Below, in pieces: positions 8,655-17,127 of a DNA stretch of 64,000 nt. The notes beneath the pieces are model-generated. The model saw only the letters and a list, made by a program, of their open reading frames with translations, was not told the origin of the DNA and made no database searches. The stretch lies in the NCBI GenBank assembly GCA_015060905.1, contig SUXQ01000004.1, positions 110,066 through 174,065 of the forward strand. The letters are read 5' to 3'. This DNA comes from Bacteroidales bacterium. Lineage in GTDB: Bacteria; Bacteroidota; Bacteroidia; Bacteroidales; Bacteroidaceae. Positions within the stretch are counted from its first letter, which is position 1, and the number at the start of each line of letters is the position of its first letter. Both the position numbers and the translations under genes were made by a program.

Positions 8655-11600
8655 ATGAAATTTATAAAACTCGAAATAAAAAATATAGCCTCCATCGGAG
8701 AAGCAACAATAGCGTTCGATTCGGCACCCCTTGCCACCGAGCCGCTATTCCTTATAAGCGGAGCCACAGGCTCGGGCAAAAGCACCATTCTCGACGCCAT
8801 CTGTCTGGCACTCTACGGCACAGCCCCGCGATTAGAAGGTTACGGAAACGAAAGCTACGAAGATAAAAGACTGAACCTCGCAGGCAACGACGAAAATGTA
8901 AGAATAAGCAACCCCTGCCAGCTTGTACGACGCAACACTGGCGAAGCATACGCACGACTCACATTTATAGGCAACGACGAAAAACGCTACACAGCTACGT
9001 GGCACGCCACACGCGGAACAAAAAGAAAGCTCGACGTAAAGTTGAAAGCCGAAAGCACACTCTACTGCGCAGACAGCGACACAACCATCAACAAACGCGT
9101 CGCCGAGGAAATATCACGCCCCGAAGTTGTAGGACTGAAATTTGAAGAATTCTGCCGTACAACACTTCTTGCACAAGGAGCATTCACCCGCTTCCTCAAC
9201 AGCAAAAGCAGCGAAAAAAGTGACATCCTCGAAAAACTCACCGGAACAGAAATCTATTCCGAAATAAGCAAACAAATATACCGCACCTACTGCGAAAAGA
9301 ACAAACTCTACGAAGAGAAAAAACAAATTATAGCATCATATAAGCTACTATCCGCCGAAGAGAGAGAAAATAAAATCACTCTCCTCAAAGAGGAAGAAAA
9401 GAACATCGCCACCCATAAAGAAAAAAGCGAAAAAATTGAAAAAAAGCTAACGTGGCTTAAAAATTATGCCGGCTACAACAACGCACTCCAAGATGCCGAA
9501 AAACGCTTTGTCGAAGCAACAGAAAAAGCACAATCGGCAACAGCCATACAAGAGCAACAGCTTATAAAAGAGTGGAAAGCAACCGAAGAGGTACGCCGCA
9601 ACCACGCACAACACAATAAACTGCAACTCGAAAAAGAAAAAAACACCACCGAACAAAAAAATCTGCAAAAAACATACACACAACTCACCCACAGTTCACG
9701 CATCATTCAGCAACGAATCGAAGAAGAAAACCAACGATTAAATGAACTGCAAACAAAGCTCACAAACGCCCAAAAAGATGTTCCCATGTACGAAAATGCA
9801 GGAACACTCATAGCACAGATGCAGGAACTTGCCCGCAAAATTCAAGAAGAGAGAAAAATAACAAACGAAATAAACGACAATCAAAAATTACTGCAACAAA
9901 TAAACCGGCAACGCAAAGAAATATTAATCCTGCGCAACGAAAAAGAAGGACCGTATCAGGAAAAAATTAAAGAGCACAACAATGCAACAAAAGAGCTTAA
10001 CAGTCAGCCATCGGCAACCGAAATAAGCAAACAGAAAGAAAAAATCGAAAAACTCGCCACCACGCTGAAAGATGCCGGGCAATCCGAAGAACGCTGCAAC
10101 AAACTACAAGAAAAAATCGACAACATAAAAGCCGAGCTACAAAAAGCCAAAGACGAAGAAACAAAAACAGACAACGAAAGAAAAACAGCCGAAAGCGAGC
10201 GCAAAGAGCAAGAAAAACTCTACGAAACAATGCATCTGCGCATCGACGACCACACAAAAGCCCTCCGCGCAAAGCTTAGGGTAGGGGACCAATGTCCCAT
10301 ATGCGGCGAAACAATCAACCACCTGCTACAAGACAGCGAAATTACAGCACTTCTGCAACCCATAAAAACAGAAGTAGAAAAAGCCATAAAAAAACACGAA
10401 GAAACGATTGCAGCACACAACAAAATAACAATCCTCATAAAATCACACAACGAGCTTCTCACAGAAACATCCAAACAACTAAAAACAGAAAAGGAAGAGA
10501 GCGAAAAACACATAAGTGAACTTAACGAGCAGTGCCTCAAATTAAGCATCACCGCAAAAGAGAGAAAAGAGATATACTCAATAATAGAAGCAGAGCGCGC
10601 AAGAATAGCCACACAGCAACAGACAAATGAAAAACTGTCAAAGAAAGTACTTGCTCTCTACAACGAAATAGAAAACAGACGACAAGAACTAAATTCAATT
10701 ATAGATAAAGAAGGTAAAGCCCTAAGCCTGCAAATGCAGACAGAAAAAGCAATAGAAATACATAATCAACAGCTCTTTACACTGCAAAAAGAGACCGAAC
10801 ATCTGCGTAGCGAAATAAACAAGTTCGTAACAATAGAAAGGTGGGAAGAAAATATTCACGAATCGGGGCACAACCTACAACAACGCGCAACAGCCTACAC
10901 AAAAGCAAAAGAAAAAAGCGAAACAATCAAACAAAATATCACAAAGTTCAATGAACTATACAAACGCATAGCAAACTATCGCGACAATATCACAGCCTCC
11001 CAGCCGACGCTGCAAGAACAGCAGGACACCCCTGTTGCAGCACTCCCCGCAGAAACACTCGAAAAAGAGTGGAGCAAATTATCCGACAAATGTATAATAT
11101 TAAGAAACAACACTTTGCGCACCGACAAAGAAATTAAAGAGTGCCAAACACATATTGAAGCATTTTACAACAACAACCCACAAATATCACGCGAAAGAAT
11201 AAACATATTAAGCAGCTACACAGATGCGCAAATATCATTTATAGAACAAAGACAAACAACGTTACTGCAAGAGGTTGAAAAGTCAAAAGCACTCGCCGGG
11301 GAGTGGGCACGAAAATGCAAGGAACTAACCCTGCAACGCCCCGAAATTCAGGAAGAAGAAACAGAAACGTTTCTGATGGCACAAAAAGAGGAAACAGACA
11401 ATCTGCGCTCCGAAGCAGAAAAAAGGGTAGGGGGCTACTACGCAGAATTAAAGCAAGATGCCGACAACAGCCGCCTTGTAGAAAAAGAACGCGCCGAGGC
11501 CGAGCTTTTCGAAAAAGAGACAAGCAAATGGAAACGTCTCTCGGACATTTTCGGCAGTGCCGAAGGAAACAAATTCAAAGCAATAGCACAAAGCTACATA

Positions 11601-12023
11601 CTGCTGCAACTGCTCGAAAATGCCAACCACTATCTGCGTCAATTTACCGCACGCTACGAACTTACCACACAGCCCGGCAGCCTTGTAATACTTATAAACG
11701 ACAAAGACGAGGGAGAAGTCTCTCGTCCGGCAAACACACTCTCGGGTGGCGAAAGTTTCATGGTCTCTCTTGCACTTGCATTGGGACTATCATCGCTTAA
11801 CCGCAACAACTTTACCCCCGACACACTCTTTATAGACGAAGGATTCGGCACCCTCAGCGGCGACTGTCTGAACACTGTAATTGAAACTTTAGAGGTGCTG
11901 CACAGCATGGGAAACAGACGTGTAGGTATAATCAGTCACGTAAATGAACTTTACGAAAGAATAACCACTCGCATTGAGGTTAAAAAACGGGCGGGAATAA
12001 GCGAAATTAAAATTGTGGGGTAA
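8655..12023 (+). CDS. sbcC: Exonuclease subunit SbcC (Rad50-like SMC ATPase)
   Basis: A 1122-aa ATPase. Walker A is GATGSGKS at residues 36-43. Two long Lys/Glu/Gln-rich coiled coils flank the zinc hook CPIC at Cys547 and Cys550. Near the C-terminus are the ABC signature NTLSGGES and Walker B LFIDEGFG, then a D-loop and a His-containing switch (GIISHVNEL). Dimers clamp DNA and gate the SbcD nuclease; the complex is cytoplasmic. Length and domain order are normal for the family and no frameshift is seen. The coiled coils use many A-rich codons, as expected from their composition. Confidence 0.97.
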   Translation: MKFIKLEIKNIASIGEATIAFDSAPLATEPLFLISGATGSGKSTILDAICLALYGTAPRLEGYGNESYEDKRLNLAGNDENVRISNPCQLVRRNTGEAYARLTFIGNDEKRYTATWHATRGTKRKLDVKLKAESTLYCADSDTTINKRVAEEISRPEVVGLKFEEFCRTTLLAQGAFTRFLNSKSSEKSDILEKLTGTEIYSEISKQIYRTYCEKNKLYEEKKQIIASYKLLSAEERENKITLLKEEEKNIATHKEKSEKIEKKLTWLKNYAGYNNALQDAEKRFVEATEKAQSATAIQEQQLIKEWKATEEVRRNHAQHNKLQLEKEKNTTEQKNLQKTYTQLTHSSRIIQQRIEEENQRLNELQTKLTNAQKDVPMYENAGTLIAQMQELARKIQEERKITNEINDNQKLLQQINRQRKEILILRNEKEGPYQEKIKEHNNATKELNSQPSATEISKQKEKIEKLATTLKDAGQSEERCNKLQEKIDNIKAELQKAKDEETKTDNERKTAESERKEQEKLYETMHLRIDDHTKALRAKLRVGDQCPICGETINHLLQDSEITALLQPIKTEVEKAIKKHEETIAAHNKITILIKSHNELLTETSKQLKTEKEESEKHISELNEQCLKLSITAKERKEIYSIIEAERARIATQQQTNEKLSKKVLALYNEIENRRQELNSIIDKEGKALSLQMQTEKAIEIHNQQLFTLQKETEHLRSEINKFVTIERWEENIHESGHNLQQRATAYTKAKEKSETIKQNITKFNELYKRIANYRDNITASQPTLQEQQDTPVAALPAETLEKEWSKLSDKCIILRNNTLRTDKEIKECQTHIEAFYNNNPQISRERINILSSYTDAQISFIEQRQTTLLQEVEKSKALAGEWARKCKELTLQRPEIQEEETETFLMAQKEETDNLRSEAEKRVGGYYAELKQDADNSRLVEKERAEAELFEKETSKWKRLSDIFGSAEGNKFKAIAQSYILLQLLENANHYLRQFTARYELTTQPGSLVILINDKDEGEVSRPANTLSGGESFMVSLALALGLSSLNRNNFTPDTLFIDEGFGTLSGDCLNTVIETLEVLHSMGNRRVGIISHVNELYERITTRIEVKKRAGISEIKIVG

Positions 12024-12027
12024 CAAA

Positions 12028-12060
12028 ATATATAGTGTCAAATATAGAATGACTATATAT
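12028..12060 (+). terminator. A/T-rich hairpin after sbcC
   Basis: Arms 12028-12036 and 12052-12060 (ATATATAGT / ACTATATAT) form a 9-bp stem directly after the sbcC stop. There is no T run, so termination is only a guess; it may instead protect the 3' end. Confidence 0.35.
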
Positions 12061-12114
12061 AATAAGGTGTGTTAAATATCAAATTAGGTATTTATATTAG
12101 GATTGAGGAAAATG

Positions 12115-12146
12115 TTTGAATTTTCGCTCAACTTGCACTATCTTTA
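12115..12146 (+). promoter_or_regulatory. Distal promoter of the BspA-like gene
   Basis: TTTG at 12115-12118, 20 bases, then TATCTTTA at 12139-12146 (one mismatch from TAnnTTTG). The 19-mer CTCAACTTGCACTATCTTT at 12127-12145 recurs at 12202-12220 in the proximal promoter. Confidence 0.5.
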
Positions 12147-12190
12147 GATAAGATAGGCGGCGCCTCGGCAATAAAAATAAACTAGTTTAT

Positions 12191-12221
12191 TTTGTATTGC
12201 TCTCAACTTGCACTATCTTTG
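12191..12221 (+). promoter_or_regulatory. Proximal promoter of the BspA-like gene
   Basis: TTTG at 12191-12194, exactly 19 bases, then TATCTTTG at 12214-12221: a full match to the Bacteroides housekeeping promoter. Transcription would start near 12228, giving a leader of about 290 bases before the ATG at 12518. Confidence 0.75.
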
Positions 12222-12227
12222 CAGCAA

Positions 12228-12517
12228 TTCCGCGCATTGTGGATGCGGGAAGAACATATTTTAAGAGCGTTTTGTTTTTATCCTGTACTGAAATCTGGAC
12301 AATTTCAATCTTCATGGATAGTAAGCAAGGTGCTCACGTCAGTGTTATATATACACCCGTTCGGGTGGCTATATATACATTTGGCGTGGGCTGTTGTTTA
12401 TTATGTGAAGATGGGCAGTCCAGAGCCTCGGTACAGTATTAAGCAATAGTTCCCACGCCCTGTTTTATTTATCCGCACTCATCGGGGAATTGTGAGGGCA
12501 AAGAAAAACATTATTTT
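12228..12517 (+). promoter_or_regulatory. Long structured 5' leader of the BspA-like gene
   Basis: The leader contains a hairpin at 12346-12377 (CACCCG-TT-CGGGTG, extended by TATATATA on both sides around a GC bulge). A long-range helix follows: GGCGTGGG (12383-12390) pairs with CCCACGCC (12452-12459), and CTGTTG (12391-12396) with CAATAG (12443-12448) extends it. No open frame of note starts here with gene-like composition. The length and pairing suggest an RNA regulatory element rather than plain spacer. I cannot assign it to a known riboswitch class. Confidence 0.55.
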
Positions 12518-14542
12518 ATGAAAAAATTTTACTTAAAGAAAATGCTGATGGCAGTGGTTGCACTACTGTGCAGCGTAACTGCGAGTGCCCACGACTTCGA
12601 GGTTGGTGGAATTTTTTACAACATTACATCTGATAAGACCGTAGCAGTAACTTACCAAGGTAATACCGTAGGAGAGTATAAATACGCTGGAGATATAATA
12701 ATTCCTGAAAGTGTTACTTATTATGGAATAGAATACAATGTTACAAGCATAGGAGTAGCTGCGTTCGTTGGTTGCGAAAAGCTTACAAGTATTAAAATTG
12801 GTAATAATATTACAACAATTGAAGATAATGCATTTGCTTTTTGCAAAGGCCTTACAAGTATAGAAATTCCCAATGGCGTAACATCAATAGGCTCTATAGT
12901 TTTTTATTTTTGTAGCAATCTTGCTAATATAACAATCCCGAATAGCGTTATAAATATAGACCCCCAAGCATTTGAGGGTTCTTTATGGTACGACAATCAA
13001 CCTGATGGTGTTGTGTATGCAGGAAAGGTCCTATATGAATACAAAGGTGAAATGACAAGTTTTACATCCATAGATGTTAAGGAGGGAACCTTAGGCATTG
13101 GATACGGTGCTTTTAATGATTGCTGGTATCTTACAACTATTACAATTCCCGAAAGTGTAAAGATAATTGGAGGCTATGCTTTTAATAATTGCCCAAACCT
13201 CTCAAGTGTTACAATTTCCAACGGCGTGGAAAGTATAGGAGAGTATGCGTTTAGAGGTTGTGAACGACTTAAAACTTTAACAATGGGCAATGGCGTTAAA
13301 TATATTGGGGAATATGCATTTGACGGTTGTAGTGAACTTGAAAATATCGTATTTCCAAATAGTATTATTAGTATGGGAGAGTGGGCACTTCATAATACAG
13401 GATGGTACAGAAATCAATCGAATGGTGTTATATATGCAGGGAAAATACTATATTGCTACAAAGGAGAAATGCCAAGTAACACATACATAGAAGTAAAAGA
13501 TGGTACTTTTGTCATAGGAGATGAGGCGTTCAATTATTGCACCAGCCTTACAAGCGTTACAATTCCTAACAGCGTTAAAAACATAGGGAAGCGTACATTC
13601 AATAATTGCACCAGCCTTACAAACGTTACAATCGGTAACAGCGTAGAAAATATAGGAGATGAGGCGTTCAATTATTGCACCAGCCTTACAAGCCTTACAA
13701 TTCCTAATAGCGTTACAAGCATAGGAGAGAGTGCGTTCAGTTGGTGCACCGGCCTTACAAATGTTACAATCCCTAACAGCATTACAAACATTGGAAGTGA
13801 TGCGTTTCATGGTTGCAGCAGCCTTACCAGCGTTACAATCCCTAACAGCATTACAAGCATAGGAAAGAGTGCGTTCTCTGGTTGCGAAGGTCTTACAAGC
13901 CTTACAATCCCTAACAGCGTTACAAGCATAGGAGATGAGGCGTTCATTTTTTGCACCAGCCTTACAAACGTTACAATCGGTAACAGCGTAGAAAATATAG
14001 GAGATGAGGCGTTCAATTATTGCACCAGCCTTACAAGCGTTACAATTCCTAACAGCGTTAAAAACATAGGAAGTAGTGCGTTCCAACATTGCTACGGCCT
14101 TACAAGCGTTACAATTCCTAACAGCGTTAAAAACATAGGAAGTAGTGCGTTCCAAAATTGCTACGACCTTACAAAAATCTATTTATTAAGAAAAAATCCA
14201 GCAAGCATAGACAATTCTGTTTTTCCACATTACGATGCTACTTTATATGTTCCGCAAGGGTCGCTTGAAGCATATAAGGCTGCAGACGTTTGGGGAGATT
14301 TTACAAATATCGTAGAATTTGATGCAACTGCAATCGAGGATATTGAGGACGATGCTCCTGCGCTTAAAGTTACTGCCGGCGGCATTCAGTTTACCGATGC
14401 CGAGGGCAAGGCCGTTGCAGTTTACAACGCAGGTGGTGCGCTTGTAGAGAAGATTGACAACTACGCTGGAGAGGAAATTGCGCTCAATAAGGGTGTTTAT
14501 ATTATTCGCGTGGGGGGAAAGGCATTGAAAATAAAATTGTAA
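12518..14542 (+). CDS. BspA-like leucine-rich repeat surface protein with C-terminal sorting tail
   Basis: A 674-aa secreted protein. It has a signal peptide (residues 1-24, ending SVTASAHD), then about 18 LRR_5/BspA repeats of about 23 aa with the pattern sIGxxAFxxCxxLTsVtIPNSVt. Two insertions (residues about 155-185 and 292-320) share WY-NQ-GV-YAGK-LY-YKGEM. The repeat array ends with YVPQGSLEAYKAADVWGDF, then a linker and a tail, GVYIIRVGGKALKIKL, of the type used for type IX (Por) secretion sorting. Proteins of this family bind host matrix or other bacteria in oral and gut Bacteroidales. Codon use is more A/T-rich than in the flanking housekeeping genes, and the repeats are partly near-identical DNA (13606-14070). 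Confidence 0.93.
   Translation: MKKFYLKKMLMAVVALLCSVTASAHDFEVGGIFYNITSDKTVAVTYQGNTVGEYKYAGDIIIPESVTYYGIEYNVTSIGVAAFVGCEKLTSIKIGNNITTIEDNAFAFCKGLTSIEIPNGVTSIGSIVFYFCSNLANITIPNSVINIDPQAFEGSLWYDNQPDGVVYAGKVLYEYKGEMTSFTSIDVKEGTLGIGYGAFNDCWYLTTITIPESVKIIGGYAFNNCPNLSSVTISNGVESIGEYAFRGCERLKTLTMGNGVKYIGEYAFDGCSELENIVFPNSIISMGEWALHNTGWYRNQSNGVIYAGKILYCYKGEMPSNTYIEVKDGTFVIGDEAFNYCTSLTSVTIPNSVKNIGKRTFNNCTSLTNVTIGNSVENIGDEAFNYCTSLTSLTIPNSVTSIGESAFSWCTGLTNVTIPNSITNIGSDAFHGCSSLTSVTIPNSITSIGKSAFSGCEGLTSLTIPNSVTSIGDEAFIFCTSLTNVTIGNSVENIGDEAFNYCTSLTSVTIPNSVKNIGSSAFQHCYGLTSVTIPNSVKNIGSSAFQNCYDLTKIYLLRKNPASIDNSVFPHYDATLYVPQGSLEAYKAADVWGDFTNIVEFDATAIEDIEDDAPALKVTAGGIQFTDAEGKAVAVYNAGGALVEKIDNYAGEEIALNKGVYIIRVGGKALKIKL
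13606..14037 (+). repeat. 345-bp-offset internal duplication inside the LRR array
   Basis: An 87-base stretch at 13606-13692 recurs without change at 13951-14037, an offset of 345 bases, which is five 69-base LRR units. A second 74-base identity joins 13514-13587 with 13997-14070. The reading frame is kept, so recombination between copies would add or remove whole repeats. Confidence 0.88.
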
Positions 14543-14561
14543 GATTCTTGTATTTCCATTT

Positions 14562-14599
14562 AAAAAGGTTGCGCCCATTTTTTCGGGCGCAACCTTTTT
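14562..14599. terminator. Bidirectional terminator after the BspA-like gene
   Basis: A perfect 15-bp stem, arms 14562-14576 and 14585-14599 (AAAAAGGTTGCGCCC and its complement), with an 8-base loop. The A and T runs at the ends let it serve both the BspA-like gene (+) and the convergent TlpA-like gene (-). Confidence 0.92.
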
Positions 14600-14635
14600 A
14601 AATGCCGTTATTCTCGCAAGCAGTAGCAATGTTAG

Positions 14636-15226
14636 TTACTTTTTCAATAAACTATCAATAGCCTGCACAAGTTCTTTAAATTCCTGTTCGTTAAACAAAC
14701 GAGTCAATTTTACTATACGTCCGTCGCGGTCGATAAGAATATTGCGTGTGATACCCGATTTTCTCTCGGCATACGAAGCAAAAACATCAGCATTGCTGTC
14801 AAGAGCAATAGGGTAGCTAATGCCCGTCGTCTGGGCGAATTTCTTAACATCCTCGATAGGCTCCTCACGGTCGATTCCCACAAGGACAAAATCCTTATTA
14901 TCCTTATTGGGCAACCAAATGTCACGCTCGATAAAGGGCATTTCCTTGCGGCAAACACCGCACCAGCTTGCCGTAAACTGCAACATCACCACCTTTCCAC
15001 GATTCTGCGAAAGAGTGAAAGTAGTCCCGTTGGTCAAGGGCAATGTAAAATCGGGAGCAACATCACCAACCTTTACAAGATAATTATTTTCATATACGAC
15101 AGAAGTATCCTTAACCTCTTGTTTCTCAATAGAATTATCGGATGTTTGCTCGGACTGTTGCGCAGCCTTGTTGCCGCATGATAGTAAAATAAAAGTAAAG
15201 AAAATAATTGAAATAAGATTTCTCAT
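14636..15226 (-). CDS. TlpA-type thioredoxin-fold lipoprotein
   Basis: A 196-aa protein. The N-terminus is a lipoprotein signal (ILLSCG, lipid on Cys17), followed by a polar linker. The thioredoxin fold then begins with VGDVAPDFTLPLTNG, the active site is ASWCGVCRKEM (CGVC), and a cis-Pro-type segment lies near GISYPIAL. It would act in the periplasm as a thiol-disulfide oxidoreductase, most likely reducing, as for TlpA/ResA relatives; the partner is not known. It is 64 bases downstream of the secreted unknown protein at 15291-16442 and may share its transcript. Confidence 0.9.
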   Translation of the reverse strand: MRNLISIIFFTFILLSCGNKAAQQSEQTSDNSIEKQEVKDTSVVYENNYLVKVGDVAPDFTLPLTNGTTFTLSQNRGKVVMLQFTASWCGVCRKEMPFIERDIWLPNKDNKDFVLVGIDREEPIEDVKKFAQTTGISYPIALDSNADVFASYAERKSGITRNILIDRDGRIVKLTRLFNEQEFKELVQAIDSLLKK

Positions 15227-15290
15227 TTTTTAAAGTTTTTAAATTGTTGAATATGCTTTTTGTGAGAACCCGGATGGTAGGGTAGAGAGG

Positions 15291-16442
15291 CTACTCTGTC
15301 ACAGGTTGGAAAGGAGCATCCTTTGCACCGGTCCATTTGTAAAGCTTCGCCGTACAACTTTGACGAGGCTTACTCGATGGGTGCGAAATATAAAAATAGC
15401 CATCGCCTAAGGGACAAAGCCCTGTTGTTCCCAAATTGAAATACCACCCGTAAACTCCCGATTTTTCATCGTATAGTCCTTTGGAAGCAAGAGCTATCGT
15501 TTTTTGCACAACCTTTCCTTCGTGTCCTTTCAGTTGCATTTTCTTAGCCTTTTTACTCCAGTCGAACATAAAAAGAGAGTAGTTGGGAAATTCTCGCTTC
15601 TTTCCTTTGTACACAGCCGCAAAAGTATTGCCGGTTGCAGGGTCGTAAGCTAAATTCTGAATACCCCAATCGCTGTTTCCCGTATAAACAAAATAGAGGT
15701 CTTTACATTTTGTCGGGCCCAGTTTATGCATATTCTCTTGCGACAAAGGCTTTTCATATTTTCCCCATTTGCTTGTGTCATAAGCGCGTAGCACCTGATA
15801 ATCATTGTCGCTACGCTTAAGGTCCCCATAAATGCCATAAGATACATAAAGAAGCATCTTGCCACCTTTCTTGCCAACTTTAGGCGCAAACGTCATTCCG
15901 TCAATGCCCGAACATCCGTAGCGATGCTCAAATTCCTTACCTTTATTTACGACAACAGCCTCAAAATCATCGACAACCTCTTTTAAATATACGCTGTTCA
16001 TTATTCCGTCCTTTTCGGCACTCATGTTGGGGCGTGTAATTTTATTCGGGTCAAAAACAGCCACATAAAAAGCATTCTCACGTTTGGCTGCATTTTCGCC
16101 GGCAATACCTTTTCCAATAACGTCATTCTTATATTCCAACGAGCCATAAATGCGTCCATCCTCGGGATTCATCGTCAAGCAACCAAGATGCCCGGTTAAG
16201 CCCTCGACGCTACCAATAAGGTTGCCTTTAAAATCCATTTTTATAAGTTTGGTAGTGAAAGAGAAGTAAATATATCCTCTTTCTTTGTCCACCGCAATTC
16301 CTTGAACATGATGTTTGCCTTGTAACCCCGTATAAACAGATAATGGAAATTTTTCATAATCAATTTCTGTCGCAACAATGTTACCGCAAACAAGCAACAT
16401 GCAAACAATAATAAAATATTTTTTAAAAACGTACACTCCCAT
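15291..16442 (-). CDS. Secreted protein of unknown function, probably beta-propeller
   Basis: About 383 aa with the start at 16442 (MGVYVFKKYF). The open frame runs 23 codons further upstream, but the signal peptide (hydrophobic core IIVCMLLVCGNIVA) begins at this Met. The mature protein shows repeated strand patterns such as HVQGIAVDKERGYIYFSF, CLTMNPEDGRIYGS, IQNLAYDPATGNTFAAV and LCPLGDGYFYIS. These look like blades of a six- or seven-bladed beta-propeller. I do not recognise a catalytic motif, so I cannot say whether it is an enzyme or a binding protein. It precedes a TlpA-like lipoprotein on the same strand. Confidence 0.75.
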   Translation of the reverse strand: MGVYVFKKYFIIVCMLLVCGNIVATEIDYEKFPLSVYTGLQGKHHVQGIAVDKERGYIYFSFTTKLIKMDFKGNLIGSVEGLTGHLGCLTMNPEDGRIYGSLEYKNDVIGKGIAGENAAKRENAFYVAVFDPNKITRPNMSAEKDGIMNSVYLKEVVDDFEAVVVNKGKEFEHRYGCSGIDGMTFAPKVGKKGGKMLLYVSYGIYGDLKRSDNDYQVLRAYDTSKWGKYEKPLSQENMHKLGPTKCKDLYFVYTGNSDWGIQNLAYDPATGNTFAAVYKGKKREFPNYSLFMFDWSKKAKKMQLKGHEGKVVQKTIALASKGLYDEKSGVYGWYFNLGTTGLCPLGDGYFYISHPSSKPRQSCTAKLYKWTGAKDAPFQPVTE

Positions 16443-16591
16443 TATTTTGTATTTTCTATCCTTAAATATACAAAGAAAAGATAATAGTAGTATAGAATAA
16501 CAGAATTCCAAATTCTATTAAACATAATATCTATTATCTTTAATCAGTGTTTGATTTTTCAAACAATCAATTTTAAGTACATTAGGCTTAA

Positions 16592-16969
16592 TTAAATAGC
16601 AACATCAATTTTTCTGCCAAACGGCAACAACGCAAGTTTAGCCATCTTAAAATGTTGCTTACCAAAAGGAATTCCAATAATTGTCAGACACAATAAAATT
16701 CCAAAAAACAGATGCGCCAAACAAGTATATAATCCACCAAAAATCCACCAAATAACATTCATTATCACGTTCAAGCACCCACAACTATCGGCCGAGTCAC
16801 TAACATTCGAGCCAAACGGCCACAAGCAAAGCAATCCCAATTTCAAAGTCTGAATACCCAAAGGAATACCTATAATCGTAAGCATCAAAGCAATAGAGCC
16901 CGTAAAATAACCAAGCGCACATTCAAGTCCGCCAAATATAAGCCACAAAATATTTCCTAATACTTTCAT
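16592..16969 (-). CDS. YccF-family inner membrane protein
   Basis: A 125-aa protein built of two copies of the YccF unit: MKVLGNILWLIFGGLECALG with TIIGIPLGIQTLKLGLL, and MNVIWWIFGGLYTCLAHLFF with TIIGIPFGKQHFKMAKLALL. Each copy has two hydrophobic segments, giving four membrane spans. The two IGIP(L/F)G motifs and the final LLPFGR are diagnostic. The family's role is unknown. It stands alone between aspS and the secreted protein gene. Confidence 0.92.
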   Translation of the reverse strand: MKVLGNILWLIFGGLECALGYFTGSIALMLTIIGIPLGIQTLKLGLLCLWPFGSNVSDSADSCGCLNVIMNVIWWIFGGLYTCLAHLFFGILLCLTIIGIPFGKQHFKMAKLALLPFGRKIDVAI

Positions 16970-17070
16970 AAATAATTAAATTAAATAATTGTTCTACAAT
17001 ATTTTAACCATTTTCCATTAAAGAACGTCCGCACCACTCCGTTTTATAAATGCTTGATTTTTAATGTGTT

Positions 17071-17107
17071 AAAAGTGTGTCAAGAGGCAAATTCTGACAC
17101 ACTTTTT
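17071..17107. terminator. Terminator after aspS
   Basis: Arms 17071-17082 (AAAAGTGTGTCA) and 17095-17106 form a perfect 12-bp stem with a 12-base loop; the left A run becomes the U run for the minus-strand aspS message. Confidence 0.85.
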
Positions 17108-17127
17108 ATAAATAACCTGTTTATAAA

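Noticed and set aside
12192..12449. Two overlapping small open frames of 81-85 codons in the BspA leader
   Set aside because: They lie in the structured leader, have no recognisable domain, and differ in frame without any sign of selection; more likely chance.
13448..14155. Repeat-containing frame antisense to the LRR gene
   Set aside because: It mirrors the 69-base repeats of the sense gene and has no start context or known fold.
14577..14584. Attenuator inside the hairpin loop after the BspA-like gene
   Set aside because: The T run is in the loop of a complete terminator hairpin; no separate element is needed.
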